A DNA stretch of 64,000 nt from JAFAXD01 sp051985675 (GTDB lineage Bacteria; Pseudomonadota; Alphaproteobacteria; Rhizobiales; Xanthobacteraceae), in contig JBPYFJ010000023.1 of NCBI GenBank assembly GCA_051985675.1, positions 1-64,000 on the forward strand, written 5' to 3'. The position numbers and the translations under genes were made by a program. How positions within the stretch are numbered: position 1 is the first letter of the stretch; each line of letters starts with the position of its first letter. Under the pieces are notes generated by a model that was not told the origin of the DNA, ran no database searches, and saw only the letters and a program-made list of their open reading frames with translations. This document shows positions 34,826 through 42,971 of the stretch, in pieces.

Positions 34826-35194
34826 TCACGCGCCGAGGAACTGGCGAACGGTCTCGATGAACTTTGCGACCGAGATTGGCTTTGACAGGTAGGCCTCGCA
34901 CCCCCCCTCGCGAATGCGTTCCTCATCACCCTTCATGGCAAACGCCGTCACCGCGACTACCGGGATCGATTTCAGCATGGGATCGGCCTTGAGCCACTTG
35001 GTGACGTCGAGGCCAGAGACCTCGGGCAGCTGGATGTCCATGAGAATCAGGTCGGGCCGATGGCGGCGCGCGAGATCGAGCGCTTCGCTGCCGTTGCGGG
35101 TGCCAACGGTGTCGTAGCCGTGCGCTTCCAACAGGTCGTGGAAGAGCTTCATGTTGAGCTCGTTGTCCTCCACGATCAGCACGGTCTTGGCCAT
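34826..35194 (-). CDS. divK: Single-domain response regulator DivK
   Basis: A 122-aa CheY-like receiver with nothing attached, the cell-cycle and polarity regulator that in Caulobacter signals between DivJ/PleC and DivL-CckA. MAKTVLIVEDNELNMKLF is the DivK N-terminus, with the acidic pocket ED at 9-10. The phosphoacceptor is D53 (LILMDIQLPE), the Thr/Ser switch is in VVAVTAFAM and the lysine is in LSKPI. The ATG at 35194 gives exactly the D53 numbering; the GTG at 35203 would add three residues. No pleD gene follows, unlike the Caulobacter divK-pleD operon. Divergent from the DUF3572 gene. Confidence 0.93.
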   Translation of the reverse strand: MAKTVLIVEDNELNMKLFHDLLEAHGYDTVGTRNGSEALDLARRHRPDLILMDIQLPEVSGLDVTKWLKADPMLKSIPVVAVTAFAMKGDEERIREGGCEAYLSKPISVAKFIETVRQFLGA

Positions 35195-35259
35195 ATCGGT
35201 CACCGGTCTACAGCGGGCCTAAGCTAGAAGAGATTCCTTGCGGAAAGGCAAACCCAGCC

Positions 35260-35538
35260 ATGCCCAGACGGCCCAAGCCGACCCGTTCCGGGGCTGAGGA
35301 GCTGGCCGTTGCCGCGCTCGCCTTCATCGCCCAGGAGCCCGATCGGCTGCGGCGATTTCTCGACCTGTCCGGGCTTGACCCTGCCAACCTGCGCCAGGCG
35401 GCGGCCGGGCCGGGCTTTCTGACGGGCGTTCTTGACTATGTCAGCGGCGACGAGGGGCTGCTGGTCGCCTTCGCGGCCGCCGCCGGGATCGATCCGACGG
35501 CGATTGAAACGGCCCGTCAGCTCCTGTCGGAAGGCTAG
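35260..35538 (+). CDS. DUF3572 family protein
   Basis: A 92-aa all-helical cytoplasmic protein, with AEELAVAALAFIAQEPDRLRRFLDLSGL and FLTGVLDYVSGDEGLLVAFA as family hallmarks. DUF3572 is found almost only in Alphaproteobacteria and is of unknown function. It sits between divK (divergent) and dinB (71 bp downstream, same strand), the arrangement seen in related genomes. ATG at 35260 with AAAGG upstream. Confidence 0.85.
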   Translation: MPRRPKPTRSGAEELAVAALAFIAQEPDRLRRFLDLSGLDPANLRQAAAGPGFLTGVLDYVSGDEGLLVAFAAAAGIDPTAIETARQLLSEG

Positions 35539-35609
35539 CGCCTCGCCGCACGCACGGCTTGATCGAACCTAGGTAGCGCGCCAGCATCCGCAGGCTGGAA
35601 TCGCTTCCC

Positions 35610-36893
35610 ATGCCCGGCTTCTGTCGCGACTGCCTTGCCGACAGTCCGCACAGCGCGCTGCGCTGCCGCGGGTGCGGCTCGCCGCGGCTCGTTCATCATC
35701 CGCAGCTCGCCAAGCTCGCCATCGCCCACGTGGATTGCGACGCGTTCTACGCAACGATCGAGAAGCGCGACAATCCGGGCCTGCGCGACCGCGCCGTCAT
35801 TGTAGGCGGCGGCAAGCGCGGGGTCGTGGCAACCGCCTGCTATGTGGCGCGCACCTTCGGGGTCAAGTCGGCGATGCCGATGTTTCAGGCGCGCCGGCTT
35901 TGTCCGGACGCGGTGGTCGTGCCGCCCAACATGGCGAAATACGCGGCGGTCGGACGTGAGGTGCGCGCGCTCATGGTCAGGCTCACCCCGTTGGTCGAGC
36001 CGCTGTCGATCGATGAAGCATTTCTCGATCTGTCGGGGACCGAGCGGTTGCACGGCATGATCCCGGCAAAATCGCTCGCCCGCTTCGCCAGCGAGGTTGA
36101 AAGCCAGCTCGGCATCACCGTCTCGATCGGGCTCTCAGCCAACAAATTCCTCGCCAAGGTCGCGTCCGACCTCGACAAGCCGCGCGGCTTCTCCGTGCTC
36201 GGCCACGAGGAGGCGGCCGCCTTCCTGGCGCCGAAGCCCGTCACGTTCATCTGGGGTGTCGGCAAAGTGTTCGGCGAGACGCTCGCGCGTGACGGCTACC
36301 GCACCATCGCGGACCTGCAGCGCGCTGATGAGACCGATCTGATGCGGCGCTACGGGGTTGAAGGCCAGCGTGTGGCACGGCTCGCGCGCGGTGTCGATCA
36401 GCGATTTGTCAGCGCCGATCGCGAAACCAAGAGCGTGTCGGCCGAGACCACATTCGCGCGGGATTTGTCAGACCTGCGTGCGCTCGAGCGCCTGCTCTGG
36501 GACCTGAGCGAGCGGGTTTCAGCGCGGCTCAAGGCCAAGTCGATCGCCGGTACCACGGTCACGCTCAAGCTCAAGACTGCCGACTTCCGCCTGCGCACCC
36601 GCGCCCGCTCGCTGGCGGCGCCGACGCGGCTCGCGGCGACGATCTTCGATTGCGGGCGCGAACTCCTGGTTCGCGAGGCCGACGGCACCAAATTCCGCTT
36701 GATCGGCATTGGCGTATCGGGGCTTGGCGACGCGGAGGGCGCCGACCCGGCCGACCTCGTCAACCAGCGCGCCCAGCGCAGTGCCGCCACCGAGCATGCC
36801 GTCGACCGGCTACGCGGCCGGTTCGGCGATGACGCCGTGATCCGCGGGCTTGTGTTCGAAGAGGACGACGAGGGGCCGACGACCGAGGAATGA
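35610..36893 (+). CDS. dinB: DNA polymerase IV with N-terminal zinc-finger-like extension
   Basis: A 427-aa Y-family polymerase for translesion synthesis. The catalytic residues are in AHVDCDAFYATIEKRDNP (first Asp) and PLSIDEAFLDLSG (Asp-Glu pair). SIGLSANKFLAKVASDLDKP, a helix-hairpin-helix region (FIWGVGKVFGETLARDGY) and a little-finger domain (residues about 285-395) follow. The first 30 residues hold C-x2-C ... C-x2-C (FCRDC, RCRGC), a putative zinc ribbon typical of the alphaproteobacterial form. I see no beta-clamp peptide at the C-terminus with certainty. ATG at 35610; the ribosome site is weak. Confidence 0.93.
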   Translation: MPGFCRDCLADSPHSALRCRGCGSPRLVHHPQLAKLAIAHVDCDAFYATIEKRDNPGLRDRAVIVGGGKRGVVATACYVARTFGVKSAMPMFQARRLCPDAVVVPPNMAKYAAVGREVRALMVRLTPLVEPLSIDEAFLDLSGTERLHGMIPAKSLARFASEVESQLGITVSIGLSANKFLAKVASDLDKPRGFSVLGHEEAAAFLAPKPVTFIWGVGKVFGETLARDGYRTIADLQRADETDLMRRYGVEGQRVARLARGVDQRFVSADRETKSVSAETTFARDLSDLRALERLLWDLSERVSARLKAKSIAGTTVTLKLKTADFRLRTRARSLAAPTRLAATIFDCGRELLVREADGTKFRLIGIGVSGLGDAEGADPADLVNQRAQRSAATEHAVDRLRGRFGDDAVIRGLVFEEDDEGPTTEE

Positions 36894-36896
36894 CCG

Positions 36897-37748
36897 CTAC
36901 TGACAGGCCTTCGCGTCCTTCAGCTCGAGCTGGCTCATTTCGCCGCCGACAACGAAATCGCCGTAGTCGAGGCTGAGCGAGCGGGAAATGCCGTTTTCGT
37001 ACATCTCGAAGCCGATCGAATACACCGGCGTGCGCTCGCCGCTCTCCTTCGAACGGTCGAAATAGCTGATCCGCACCGGCCAGCGGCCAATGCCCGCAAG
37101 CGCCGGATACGCGGCCGACGCGTCGGTGGGCTTTTTCTCGTCGGGCGGAATCGGGTGGCCAATGACGGTGAGCGTATCGAAAACCTTTTCGCCGTTTTCG
37201 GAACCGTCAAACACCGGAAACTCGAGAATGGTGGTGCCGGCACGCGCGGCCTCGATGATCCGGCGCATGTGCTCGGCCGGGAACACCGTGTCGGAGCCGA
37301 GCTTGAACGACTTGGCGTCGGGTTTCGCAAGCTGCACCGTCACGCCGCCGGGATCGCGGTCCGCATGTCCGTCGGCCGTCTCGACCGGCTTCTGGTTGAG
37401 ATAGTTGGTCGAGTTGAACCGGAAGGCCTTGGCCTCACCCTCTTCCCAGGTGCTGGCGCGCAGATCGCTCAACGCGGTTTTGCCTTCACCGGAATCGAGC
37501 TCGGACACCTGACGGAACTGCAGCACGTAGCCTTCGCACGGACTGCCGGAGAAATCGTACAGGATGCGCCCGCGCACCGCCTCGACCTGACGCTTGCCCG
37601 GCGCGCGCAATAGCTTGAGGTCGTACACCGCCCGGTGCGGAGCGAGCGCAATCGTGCCCGCCTGCGCTGACGGCATGGCCGACATGAACGGAAGTGCGAG
37701 CGCAGACACCGCTGCGGCATACATGCAATAACCGTGAACGCGCGTCAT
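36897..37748 (-). CDS. EipB-like periplasmic protein (DUF1849)
   Basis: A 283-aa protein with a signal peptide (MTRVHGYCMYAAAVSALALP, cleavage near AQA at about 29) and the DUF1849 fold: LAPHRAVYDLKLL, RGRILYDFSGSPCEGYVLQFRQ and, at the end, LELKDAKACQ. The two cysteines (SPCEG and the terminal AC) match the conserved disulfide of Brucella EipB, a periplasmic beta-spiral protein needed for envelope integrity. The ATG at 37748 behind AGGAGG is certain; the 113-residue upstream extension is not real. Convergent with dinB, 3 bp apart. Confidence 0.9.
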   Translation of the reverse strand: MTRVHGYCMYAAAVSALALPFMSAMPSAQAGTIALAPHRAVYDLKLLRAPGKRQVEAVRGRILYDFSGSPCEGYVLQFRQVSELDSGEGKTALSDLRASTWEEGEAKAFRFNSTNYLNQKPVETADGHADRDPGGVTVQLAKPDAKSFKLGSDTVFPAEHMRRIIEAARAGTTILEFPVFDGSENGEKVFDTLTVIGHPIPPDEKKPTDASAAYPALAGIGRWPVRISYFDRSKESGERTPVYSIGFEMYENGISRSLSLDYGDFVVGGEMSQLELKDAKACQ

Positions 37749-37889
37749 CAAACCTCCTCGATCGCGAACAAATAGATAAAGCCGGTGACGCTCAGCCGCA
37801 ACCACATGCGCTTGCGCGGATGAGCCCGATTGGGAACACTGCGGACTGCTCATGGATGTCCAGGGCAATGCTCTGGTTCGGAGAATCCT

Positions 37890-38357
37890 ATGGCCGGAAC
37901 GGTTGAGAAGAAATTGACGGAACTCGGACTGACGTTGCCTGCATTGGCAGCACCCATTGCCAATTACGTGGGCTCGGTTCGAACCGGAAACCTCCTTTTT
38001 GTCTCCGGCCAGTTGTGCCTCGGCGCCGACGGCAAACTGGTCGCCAAGGGCAAGCTCGGTTCCGAGGTATCTGTTGAGGATGGCCAAAAGGCGGCACGGG
38101 CCTGCGCGATCAACCTATTGGCGCAGCTCAAGGCCGCGCTCGGCGATCTCGACCAGGTCGCACGCGTCGTGCGTCTGGGTGGCTTCATCAGCTCGAGCCC
38201 GGCGTTTCTCGACGGCCCGAAGGTCATGAACGGCGCGTCGGACCTGATGGTGGCGGTATTCGGCGATAGGGGCCGGCATGCGCGCACGACTATTGGGGTT
38301 GCAGTCCTCCCGCTCGATGCGGCTGTCGAAGTCGAGGGTCAGTTCCAGGTGTCATGA
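37890..38357 (+). CDS. RidA family protein (YjgF/UK114 type)
   Basis: A 155-aa RidA-fold protein. The family features are NYVGSVRTGNLLFVSGQLCLGADG, GQKAARACAINLLAQLKAALGDLDQV and GRHARTTIGVAVLPLDAAVEVEGQ, with the active-site arginine in RHARTTIG. RidA deaminates reactive enamine/imine intermediates; this longer subgroup is less studied. The ATG at 37890 follows CGGAGAATCCT. Its last four bases (ATGA, 38354-38357) overlap the start of the DUF482 gene, so the pair is translationally coupled. Confidence 0.88.
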   Translation: MAGTVEKKLTELGLTLPALAAPIANYVGSVRTGNLLFVSGQLCLGADGKLVAKGKLGSEVSVEDGQKAARACAINLLAQLKAALGDLDQVARVVRLGGFISSSPAFLDGPKVMNGASDLMVAVFGDRGRHARTTIGVAVLPLDAAVEVEGQFQVS

Positions 38358-39673
38358 CGGCTCGGCGCGGCAACAACCCTTCGACGACGGATCAACTGCG
38401 TATTCGCGTCCTGCCTAGCATCGCCGATGTTCCGGCGTCGGTTTGGGACGCCTGCGCGAACCCGGACGAACCCGCGCCAAGTGCACATTTCGACGCAAAA
38501 TCAATGGAGATGGCGGCGGCGGCGCAAGCGAGCTGCGAGCGCGCCAATGGAAGCTTCGATCCCGCCGCAACGTCCGCCTACAATCCATTCATATCCCATG
38601 CTTTTTTGTCCGCGCTCGAGGCTTCGGGCTCGGCTACGGCCAAAACCGGCTGGATGCCCCAGCACCTGATGGCCGAGCGCGGAGGTGACGTCATCGGCGT
38701 CGTGCCGTGCTATCTCAAGACCCATTCGCGCGGCGAGTACGTGTTCGACCGCGGCTGGGCCGAAGCTTACGAGCACGCCGGCGGCAGCTACTATCCGAAG
38801 CTGCAGGTCTCGGTTCCATTCACGCCCGCCACCGGACGGCGCCTGCTGGTGCGCGCCGGCGTTGCCGCCGACGAGACCCGCGAGGCCCTGGCGCAAGGTC
38901 TGGTGGAGCTCTGCCAGCTGCGGCAGGCGTCCTCGGTGCACGTGACGTTCATGCCGGAGTCCGAATGGACAATCGCAGCGAAGCGCGGATACCTGCAACG
39001 AACCGATCAGCAATTCCATTGGGACAACGCGGGCTACGCCAGCTTTGAGGGATTTCTGGAAGCGCTTGCCGCGCGCAAGCGCAAGCTGATCCGGCGCGAG
39101 CGCCGCGACGCCATCGCCAACGGACTAGAGATCGTCCGGCTCACCGGTTCAGACCTCACCGAGGCGGTCTGGGACGCATTCTTCGCATTCTATATGGAAA
39201 CCGGCTCGCGCAAGTGGGGGCGCCCCTACTTGACGCGACGTTTCTTCTCGCTCGTCGGCGAGGCGATGGCCGATCGCATCCTGCTGGTAATGGCGCGGCG
39301 CGCCGGGCGCTATGTGGCGGGCGCGATTAACTTCATCGGGTCGGATATCCTGTTCGGCCGGCATTGGGGCGCGATCGAACACCACCCGTTCCTGCATTTC
39401 GAGGTCTGCTATTATCAGGCGATTGAGTACGCGATTGACCACAAGCTCAAGCGCGTGGAGGCGGGAGCGCAGGGCGAACATAAGCTGGCGCGCGGATATC
39501 TTCCGCAGACGACCTATTCGGCCCACTACATCGCCGACCCGGCGTTGCGGCGCGCGATCGCGGAATACCTCACGCGCGAGCGTGCCTACGTAGCGGCGGC
39601 CGGCGAAGAGCTGGGCGGGATGTCCCCGTTCCGGAAGGACCTGACCGAGGAAGAGGAAGCCGAGCCGGCTTGA
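38354..39673 (+). CDS. GNAT/FemAB-like protein (DUF482)
   Basis: A 439-aa member of the DUF482 (peptidogalycan biosynthesis) family with a GNAT-like fold. Characteristic blocks are NPFISHAFLSALEASGSA, YAEAYEHAGGSYYPKLQVSVPFTP-type sequence, RKRKLIRRERRDA, YMETGSRKWGRPYLTRRFF, and VEAGAQGEHKLARGYLPQ. Between VWDACANP (about 35) and YNPFISH (about 77) is an insert of about 38 mostly Ala/Ser/Glu/Met residues where related proteins usually pass straight through. The product is cytoplasmic. It overlaps ridA by 4 bp and precedes the HIT gene by 16 bp, forming a three-gene unit. Confidence 0.85.
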   Translation: MTARRGNNPSTTDQLRIRVLPSIADVPASVWDACANPDEPAPSAHFDAKSMEMAAAAQASCERANGSFDPAATSAYNPFISHAFLSALEASGSATAKTGWMPQHLMAERGGDVIGVVPCYLKTHSRGEYVFDRGWAEAYEHAGGSYYPKLQVSVPFTPATGRRLLVRAGVAADETREALAQGLVELCQLRQASSVHVTFMPESEWTIAAKRGYLQRTDQQFHWDNAGYASFEGFLEALAARKRKLIRRERRDAIANGLEIVRLTGSDLTEAVWDAFFAFYMETGSRKWGRPYLTRRFFSLVGEAMADRILLVMARRAGRYVAGAINFIGSDILFGRHWGAIEHHPFLHFEVCYYQAIEYAIDHKLKRVEAGAQGEHKLARGYLPQTTYSAHYIADPALRRAIAEYLTRERAYVAAAGEELGGMSPFRKDLTEEEEAEPA

Positions 39674-39689
39674 GGGTTGGAGGATCGCG

Positions 39690-40118
39690 ATGCCGAGCTA
39701 TGATCCCAACAACGTGTTCGCGAAAATCCTGCGCGGCGAGCTCCCGTGCCACAAGGTCTACGAGGACGAACGCGCCTTCGCGTTCCTCGACATTATGCCG
39801 CGGGCGCCCGGCCACACGCTGGTGATCCCGAAATCACCCGCGCGCAACCTTCTCGACGTCAAGCCGGACGATCTCGCCCACGTCATGAGGGTCGTGCAAA
39901 AGATCTCCGCCGCCGCCATGAAGGTGTTCGACGCCGACGGCCTCACGCTGCAACAATTCAACGAAACGGCCGGCGGTCAGGTCGTCTTTCATCTGCACGT
40001 CCATATCATCCCGCGCAAGAACGCCGTGCCGATGAAGCCGCCCGCGACCTACAAGGAAGAGACCACCGTCCTGTCCGACCAGGCGCTCAAGCTTGCGGCG
40101 GCGTTGCGGAGCGCCTGA
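39690..40118 (+). CDS. HIT-family hydrolase
   Basis: A 142-aa Hint-like HIT protein that hydrolyses nucleoside phosphoramidates or similar. DPNNVFAKILRGELPCHKVYEDE is the usual start, APGHTLVIPKSPARN follows, and the HxHxH catalytic triad lies in GGQVVFHLHVHIIPR. ATG at 39690 behind a good GGAGG. It is downstream of ridA and the DUF482 gene on the same strand, in a set often seen in Hyphomicrobiales. Confidence 0.93.
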   Translation: MPSYDPNNVFAKILRGELPCHKVYEDERAFAFLDIMPRAPGHTLVIPKSPARNLLDVKPDDLAHVMRVVQKISAAAMKVFDADGLTLQQFNETAGGQVVFHLHVHIIPRKNAVPMKPPATYKEETTVLSDQALKLAAALRSA

Positions 40119-40226
40119 AGGTAAGCCAGTCTCGCCTTGCGGGGCGCGCGCCGCGGGACATAAACCCTCGCACGATCGACAGGAGCCGGCCGACGCGGTG
40201 GCGCCCCCAAGCGACAGGAGCGCAGC

Positions 40227-41441
40227 ATGCCGCCCTCACCGCCGCCCATGCAGTCCAGGCAAGAGATCATCGAGCGCGTCCGCGCGCTCGCGCCGCGCTT
40301 TCGCAAGCGCGCCGAGGCCGCCGAGGACGCGCGGCGGTTACCGGATGAGTCGGTCGCCGACATGCTCGGCGCCGGCATCGCCCGCATCCTCATCCCGCCG
40401 CGCTTCGGAGGGTACGGGCTCGGCCTCGACACCTGGTTCGACGTTGCGCTGGACATCAGCAAGGCGGACGCGTCGCACGGTTGGTGCGCAAGCCTATACA
40501 TCCACCATCCTCACATCATCGGCATGTTTCCCGAGCAGGCGCAGCAGGCGATTTGGGCCTCTGGGCCCGACGTCACGATTGCGGCTTCGGTACATCCGCG
40601 GGCGAAGGCGACGCGTGTTGCGGGCGGCTACCGGGTGTCGGGTCAGGATTCGGCCTTCGCCAGCGGCGTCGAACACAGCGCGTGGTCCTTTATTGGCGCC
40701 TTCGTGCAGGGCACCGGTACGCCGGAATGGATGTTCTTTCTGATCCCGGCCGGCGACTACACGGTGCGCGACACCTGGCTTACGGCGGGGATGCGGGCGA
40801 CTGGGAGCAACACCATTGTCACCGACAATGTGTTCGTGCCGGACACGCATGTGATCAGCCTGGCGCAACTGCGGGACGGCAAAGGCCCCGGCGGTGCGCT
40901 GCATGACAGTCCGATCTTTCGAACGCCGTTCTACTTCTACTCGCCGCTGACGTTTGCGACGCCGATGCTGGGCGCCGCCCAGGGCGCGTACGAGTATTTC
41001 CGGGACTGGACCAGAACGCGCACGGCGCCCAACGGCGCACCGGTTGCGGACAGGGCCAGCGTCCAGGTGCAGATGGCAAGAGCGGCGGCTGACCTCGACG
41101 CTGCTGAGTTGCTGTTGCGCCGCGCCGCCGGGCTGCCCCACGCACGAGAGCCACTCTCATCGCAATTGATGGCGCGTTGTGCACGCGACTACGCGCGCGC
41201 CGCCGAGTTGTCGGTCGCCGCCATCGACACGCTCATGGCCTTGAGCGGTGCGGCGGGTTTCGCGACGTCAAACCCGATACAGCGCGCCTGGCGGGATATC
41301 CACTTCGCGTCGATGCATGTCGGCGTCAACACCGAGAACAACTACGCGTATTTTGGTCGAACCGAGTTCGGCCTTCCGCCCGATCCGAGCCAGCCGTTCT
41401 TCTGCACATTCGCCGAAGCGCAACACGGCCCCGCGAACTGA
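40227..41441 (+). CDS. Flavin-dependent monooxygenase, acyl-CoA dehydrogenase fold (HsaA-like)
   Basis: A 404-aa protein with the acyl-CoA dehydrogenase fold but the features of two-component oxygenases (HsaA, HPA hydroxylase C2): ARILIPPRFGGYGLGLDTW, SHGWCASLYIHHPHI (W-C-A in the pocket), GYRVSGQDSAFASGVEHSAW, and DTWLTAGMRATGSNTIV. The catalytic Glu base of true dehydrogenases is not evident. Such enzymes need reduced flavin from a separate reductase; none is encoded nearby. The substrate is unknown. It lies 108 bp after the HIT gene and 51 bp before the methyltransferase. ATG at 40227. Confidence 0.8.
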   Translation: MPPSPPPMQSRQEIIERVRALAPRFRKRAEAAEDARRLPDESVADMLGAGIARILIPPRFGGYGLGLDTWFDVALDISKADASHGWCASLYIHHPHIIGMFPEQAQQAIWASGPDVTIAASVHPRAKATRVAGGYRVSGQDSAFASGVEHSAWSFIGAFVQGTGTPEWMFFLIPAGDYTVRDTWLTAGMRATGSNTIVTDNVFVPDTHVISLAQLRDGKGPGGALHDSPIFRTPFYFYSPLTFATPMLGAAQGAYEYFRDWTRTRTAPNGAPVADRASVQVQMARAAADLDAAELLLRRAAGLPHAREPLSSQLMARCARDYARAAELSVAAIDTLMALSGAAGFATSNPIQRAWRDIHFASMHVGVNTENNYAYFGRTEFGLPPDPSQPFFCTFAEAQHGPAN

Positions 41442-41492
41442 TGCGTCCCGCGCGCGTTGGTCAATACCGGCCAAATCCAAGGAGTGCGCTGC

Positions 41493-42104
41493 TTGGGCTT
41501 CTATCAGGATCGGATCGTACCCCATCTCATCAACCTCGCGATGCGCAATCGCCAGCTCCTGCCCTATCGGGAGCGCGTGATCTCGGCTGCGCAAGGCCGC
41601 GTGCTCGAAATCGGCATTGGCTCGGGGATGAACATCCCGCTCTATCGCCCGCAAACGCGCGAACTTTTGGGCTTGGAGCCGGCGCCGCGCCTCGTCTCCA
41701 TGGCGCAGCAGGCGGCAAAGGCGGCGGCACGTCCGGTGGTACTGATCGAAGGAACCGGCGAAGCGATCCCGCTCGATGACGCGAGCGTCGATACCGTGAT
41801 CTCGACCTGGACGCTTTGCAGCATTCCGGACGCCGCCCGCGCGCTGCGTGAGATGCGCCGTGTCCTCAAACCGAGCGGCCGCATGCTGTTTGTTGAGCAC
41901 GGCCTGGCGCCGGAGCCGGGTGTGCAGCGGTGGCAGAACTGGCTCACGCCCGCGTGGAAGCGGCTCGGTGGCGGCTGTCATCTCAATCGCCCGATCCGGC
42001 GGCTGATCGAGGGGGCCGGATTTCACATCGAGCGGCTCGATACCGGATACCTCGCGGGCCGCAATCCAATGACGTTCATGTACGAAGGCTCGGCACGGCC
42101 GTGA
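41493..42104 (+). CDS. Class I SAM-dependent methyltransferase
   Basis: A 203-aa methyltransferase with the canonical motifs: RVLEIGIGSGMNIPLY (SAM glycine loop), LLGLEPAPRLVSMA (acidic ribose binding), TGEAIPLDDASVDTVISTWTLCS and LREMRRVLKPSGRMLFVEHG. The size and the NRPIRRLIEGAGFHI tail resemble UbiE/PmtA-like small-molecule or lipid methyltransferases. A TTG at 41493 is chosen as start because AAGGAG lies 8 bp upstream and the product then begins GFYQDRIVPHLINLAMRNRQ, as expected for the family; the frame listed further upstream has no ribosome site. Convergent with the copper operon. Confidence 0.88.
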   Translation: MGFYQDRIVPHLINLAMRNRQLLPYRERVISAAQGRVLEIGIGSGMNIPLYRPQTRELLGLEPAPRLVSMAQQAAKAAARPVVLIEGTGEAIPLDDASVDTVISTWTLCSIPDAARALREMRRVLKPSGRMLFVEHGLAPEPGVQRWQNWLTPAWKRLGGGCHLNRPIRRLIEGAGFHIERLDTGYLAGRNPMTFMYEGSARP

Positions 42105-42148
42105 CGGTCGCTCCGGACCCACGCCGGCAGTCTCGTCCAACGCGCGGC

Positions 42149-42460
42149 TCATTTGGATTTCTGGATCGCCGTGACGGTGAATTGGTTGTTCACGCGGTCG
42201 AGGTCGAATTTCACTTTGTCGCCGACCTTGACTGCCTTGAGCATTGCGGGGTCCTGCACGCCATAAACCATGGTCATCGGCTCATCCATGTCGAATTTCT
42301 GGATTGGCCCGTGCGCGATCGTTAACTTGCCGGCTGCCTGGTCGATTTTCTTCACCTGGCCGTCAAACGGCGCGGACTGCGCGATCGCAGTCACCGACCT
42401 GCCGGGCAGCGCAAGTGCGACCACCGTCATCGCAACCAATGCCATTTTGCGCATCGTCAT
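42149..42460 (-). CDS. Periplasmic copper-binding protein (CusF-like)
   Basis: A 103-aa exported protein: signal peptide MTMRKMALVAMTVVALALPG to about residue 28, then the small OB-like copper-binding fold with IAHGPIQKFDMDEPMTMVYGV, where His and the two Met (M-x-M) are the CusF-type Cu(I)/Ag(I) ligands, and VGDKVKFDLDRVNNQFTVTAI. CusF hands copper to an efflux system; here it is the last gene of the minus-strand copper operon. ATG at 42460 with AAGGAA is preferred. An alternative ATG at 42481 would overlap the cupredoxin stop (ATGA) but lacks a ribosome site. Confidence 0.87.
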   Translation of the reverse strand: MTMRKMALVAMTVVALALPGRSVTAIAQSAPFDGQVKKIDQAAGKLTIAHGPIQKFDMDEPMTMVYGVQDPAMLKAVKVGDKVKFDLDRVNNQFTVTAIQKSK

Positions 42461-42477
42461 TTCCTTCTCTCTCGCTT

Positions 42478-42957
42478 TCATTTCACGATGATTTTTCCAT
42501 ACATCCCGTACTCGTAATGGTTCGGGATCAGGCAGGCGTACTCGAACTCCCCTGCTCTGGTGAACCTCCAAAGAAGCTCGCGCTGAGCATGTGGAGGAAT
42601 CCGTTTGCCGTTCGGATCGTCGTGCTGCATGTCCGGGTACTTTTTCATGAGCTCGCCGTGCTTGCGATTTTCCGCGGCCGTCGCCAGCATGAATTCATGA
42701 TCTTCAGTACCGTCGTTCGCCAAGATGAAGCGGATCTGCTCGCCCTTGCGAACTTCGATCAACGACGGCTCGAACATCATCTCCTTCATCACGACCTTGA
42801 TCGTGCGCGCCGGCTTCTTGGGATTGCCGGGTTCGCCGGCGGCAAAACTCGGATGGCCTTCGTGCGCTGGCGCGGGAGTCTGAAGCGTGGCCGTTACCAC
42901 GATCAGCCCGGTCGCGAGGGCGACAGCGCCGGCCGCGGTGACACGGATGTGCAACAT
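42478..42957 (-). CDS. Periplasmic cupredoxin
   Basis: A 159-aa protein with a signal peptide (about 1-31, ending AHEGH) and a plastocyanin/azurin-like fold. The type-1 copper ligands appear as His in GTEDHEFML, then Cys and His in FEYACLIPNHYEYGMYG with a Met after them, so Cys-x4-His-x4-Met is complete. MKEMMFEPSLIEVRKGEQIRF is the usual first strand pair. It lies 14 bp after the multicopper oxidase and 17 bp before the CusF-like gene. A role in carrying electrons or copper to the oxidase is inferred from context. Confidence 0.88.
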   Translation of the reverse strand: MLHIRVTAAGAVALATGLIVVTATLQTPAPAHEGHPSFAAGEPGNPKKPARTIKVVMKEMMFEPSLIEVRKGEQIRFILANDGTEDHEFMLATAAENRKHGELMKKYPDMQHDDPNGKRIPPHAQRELLWRFTRAGEFEYACLIPNHYEYGMYGKIIVK

Positions 42958-42971
42958 GTGGTTTCCCCTGC

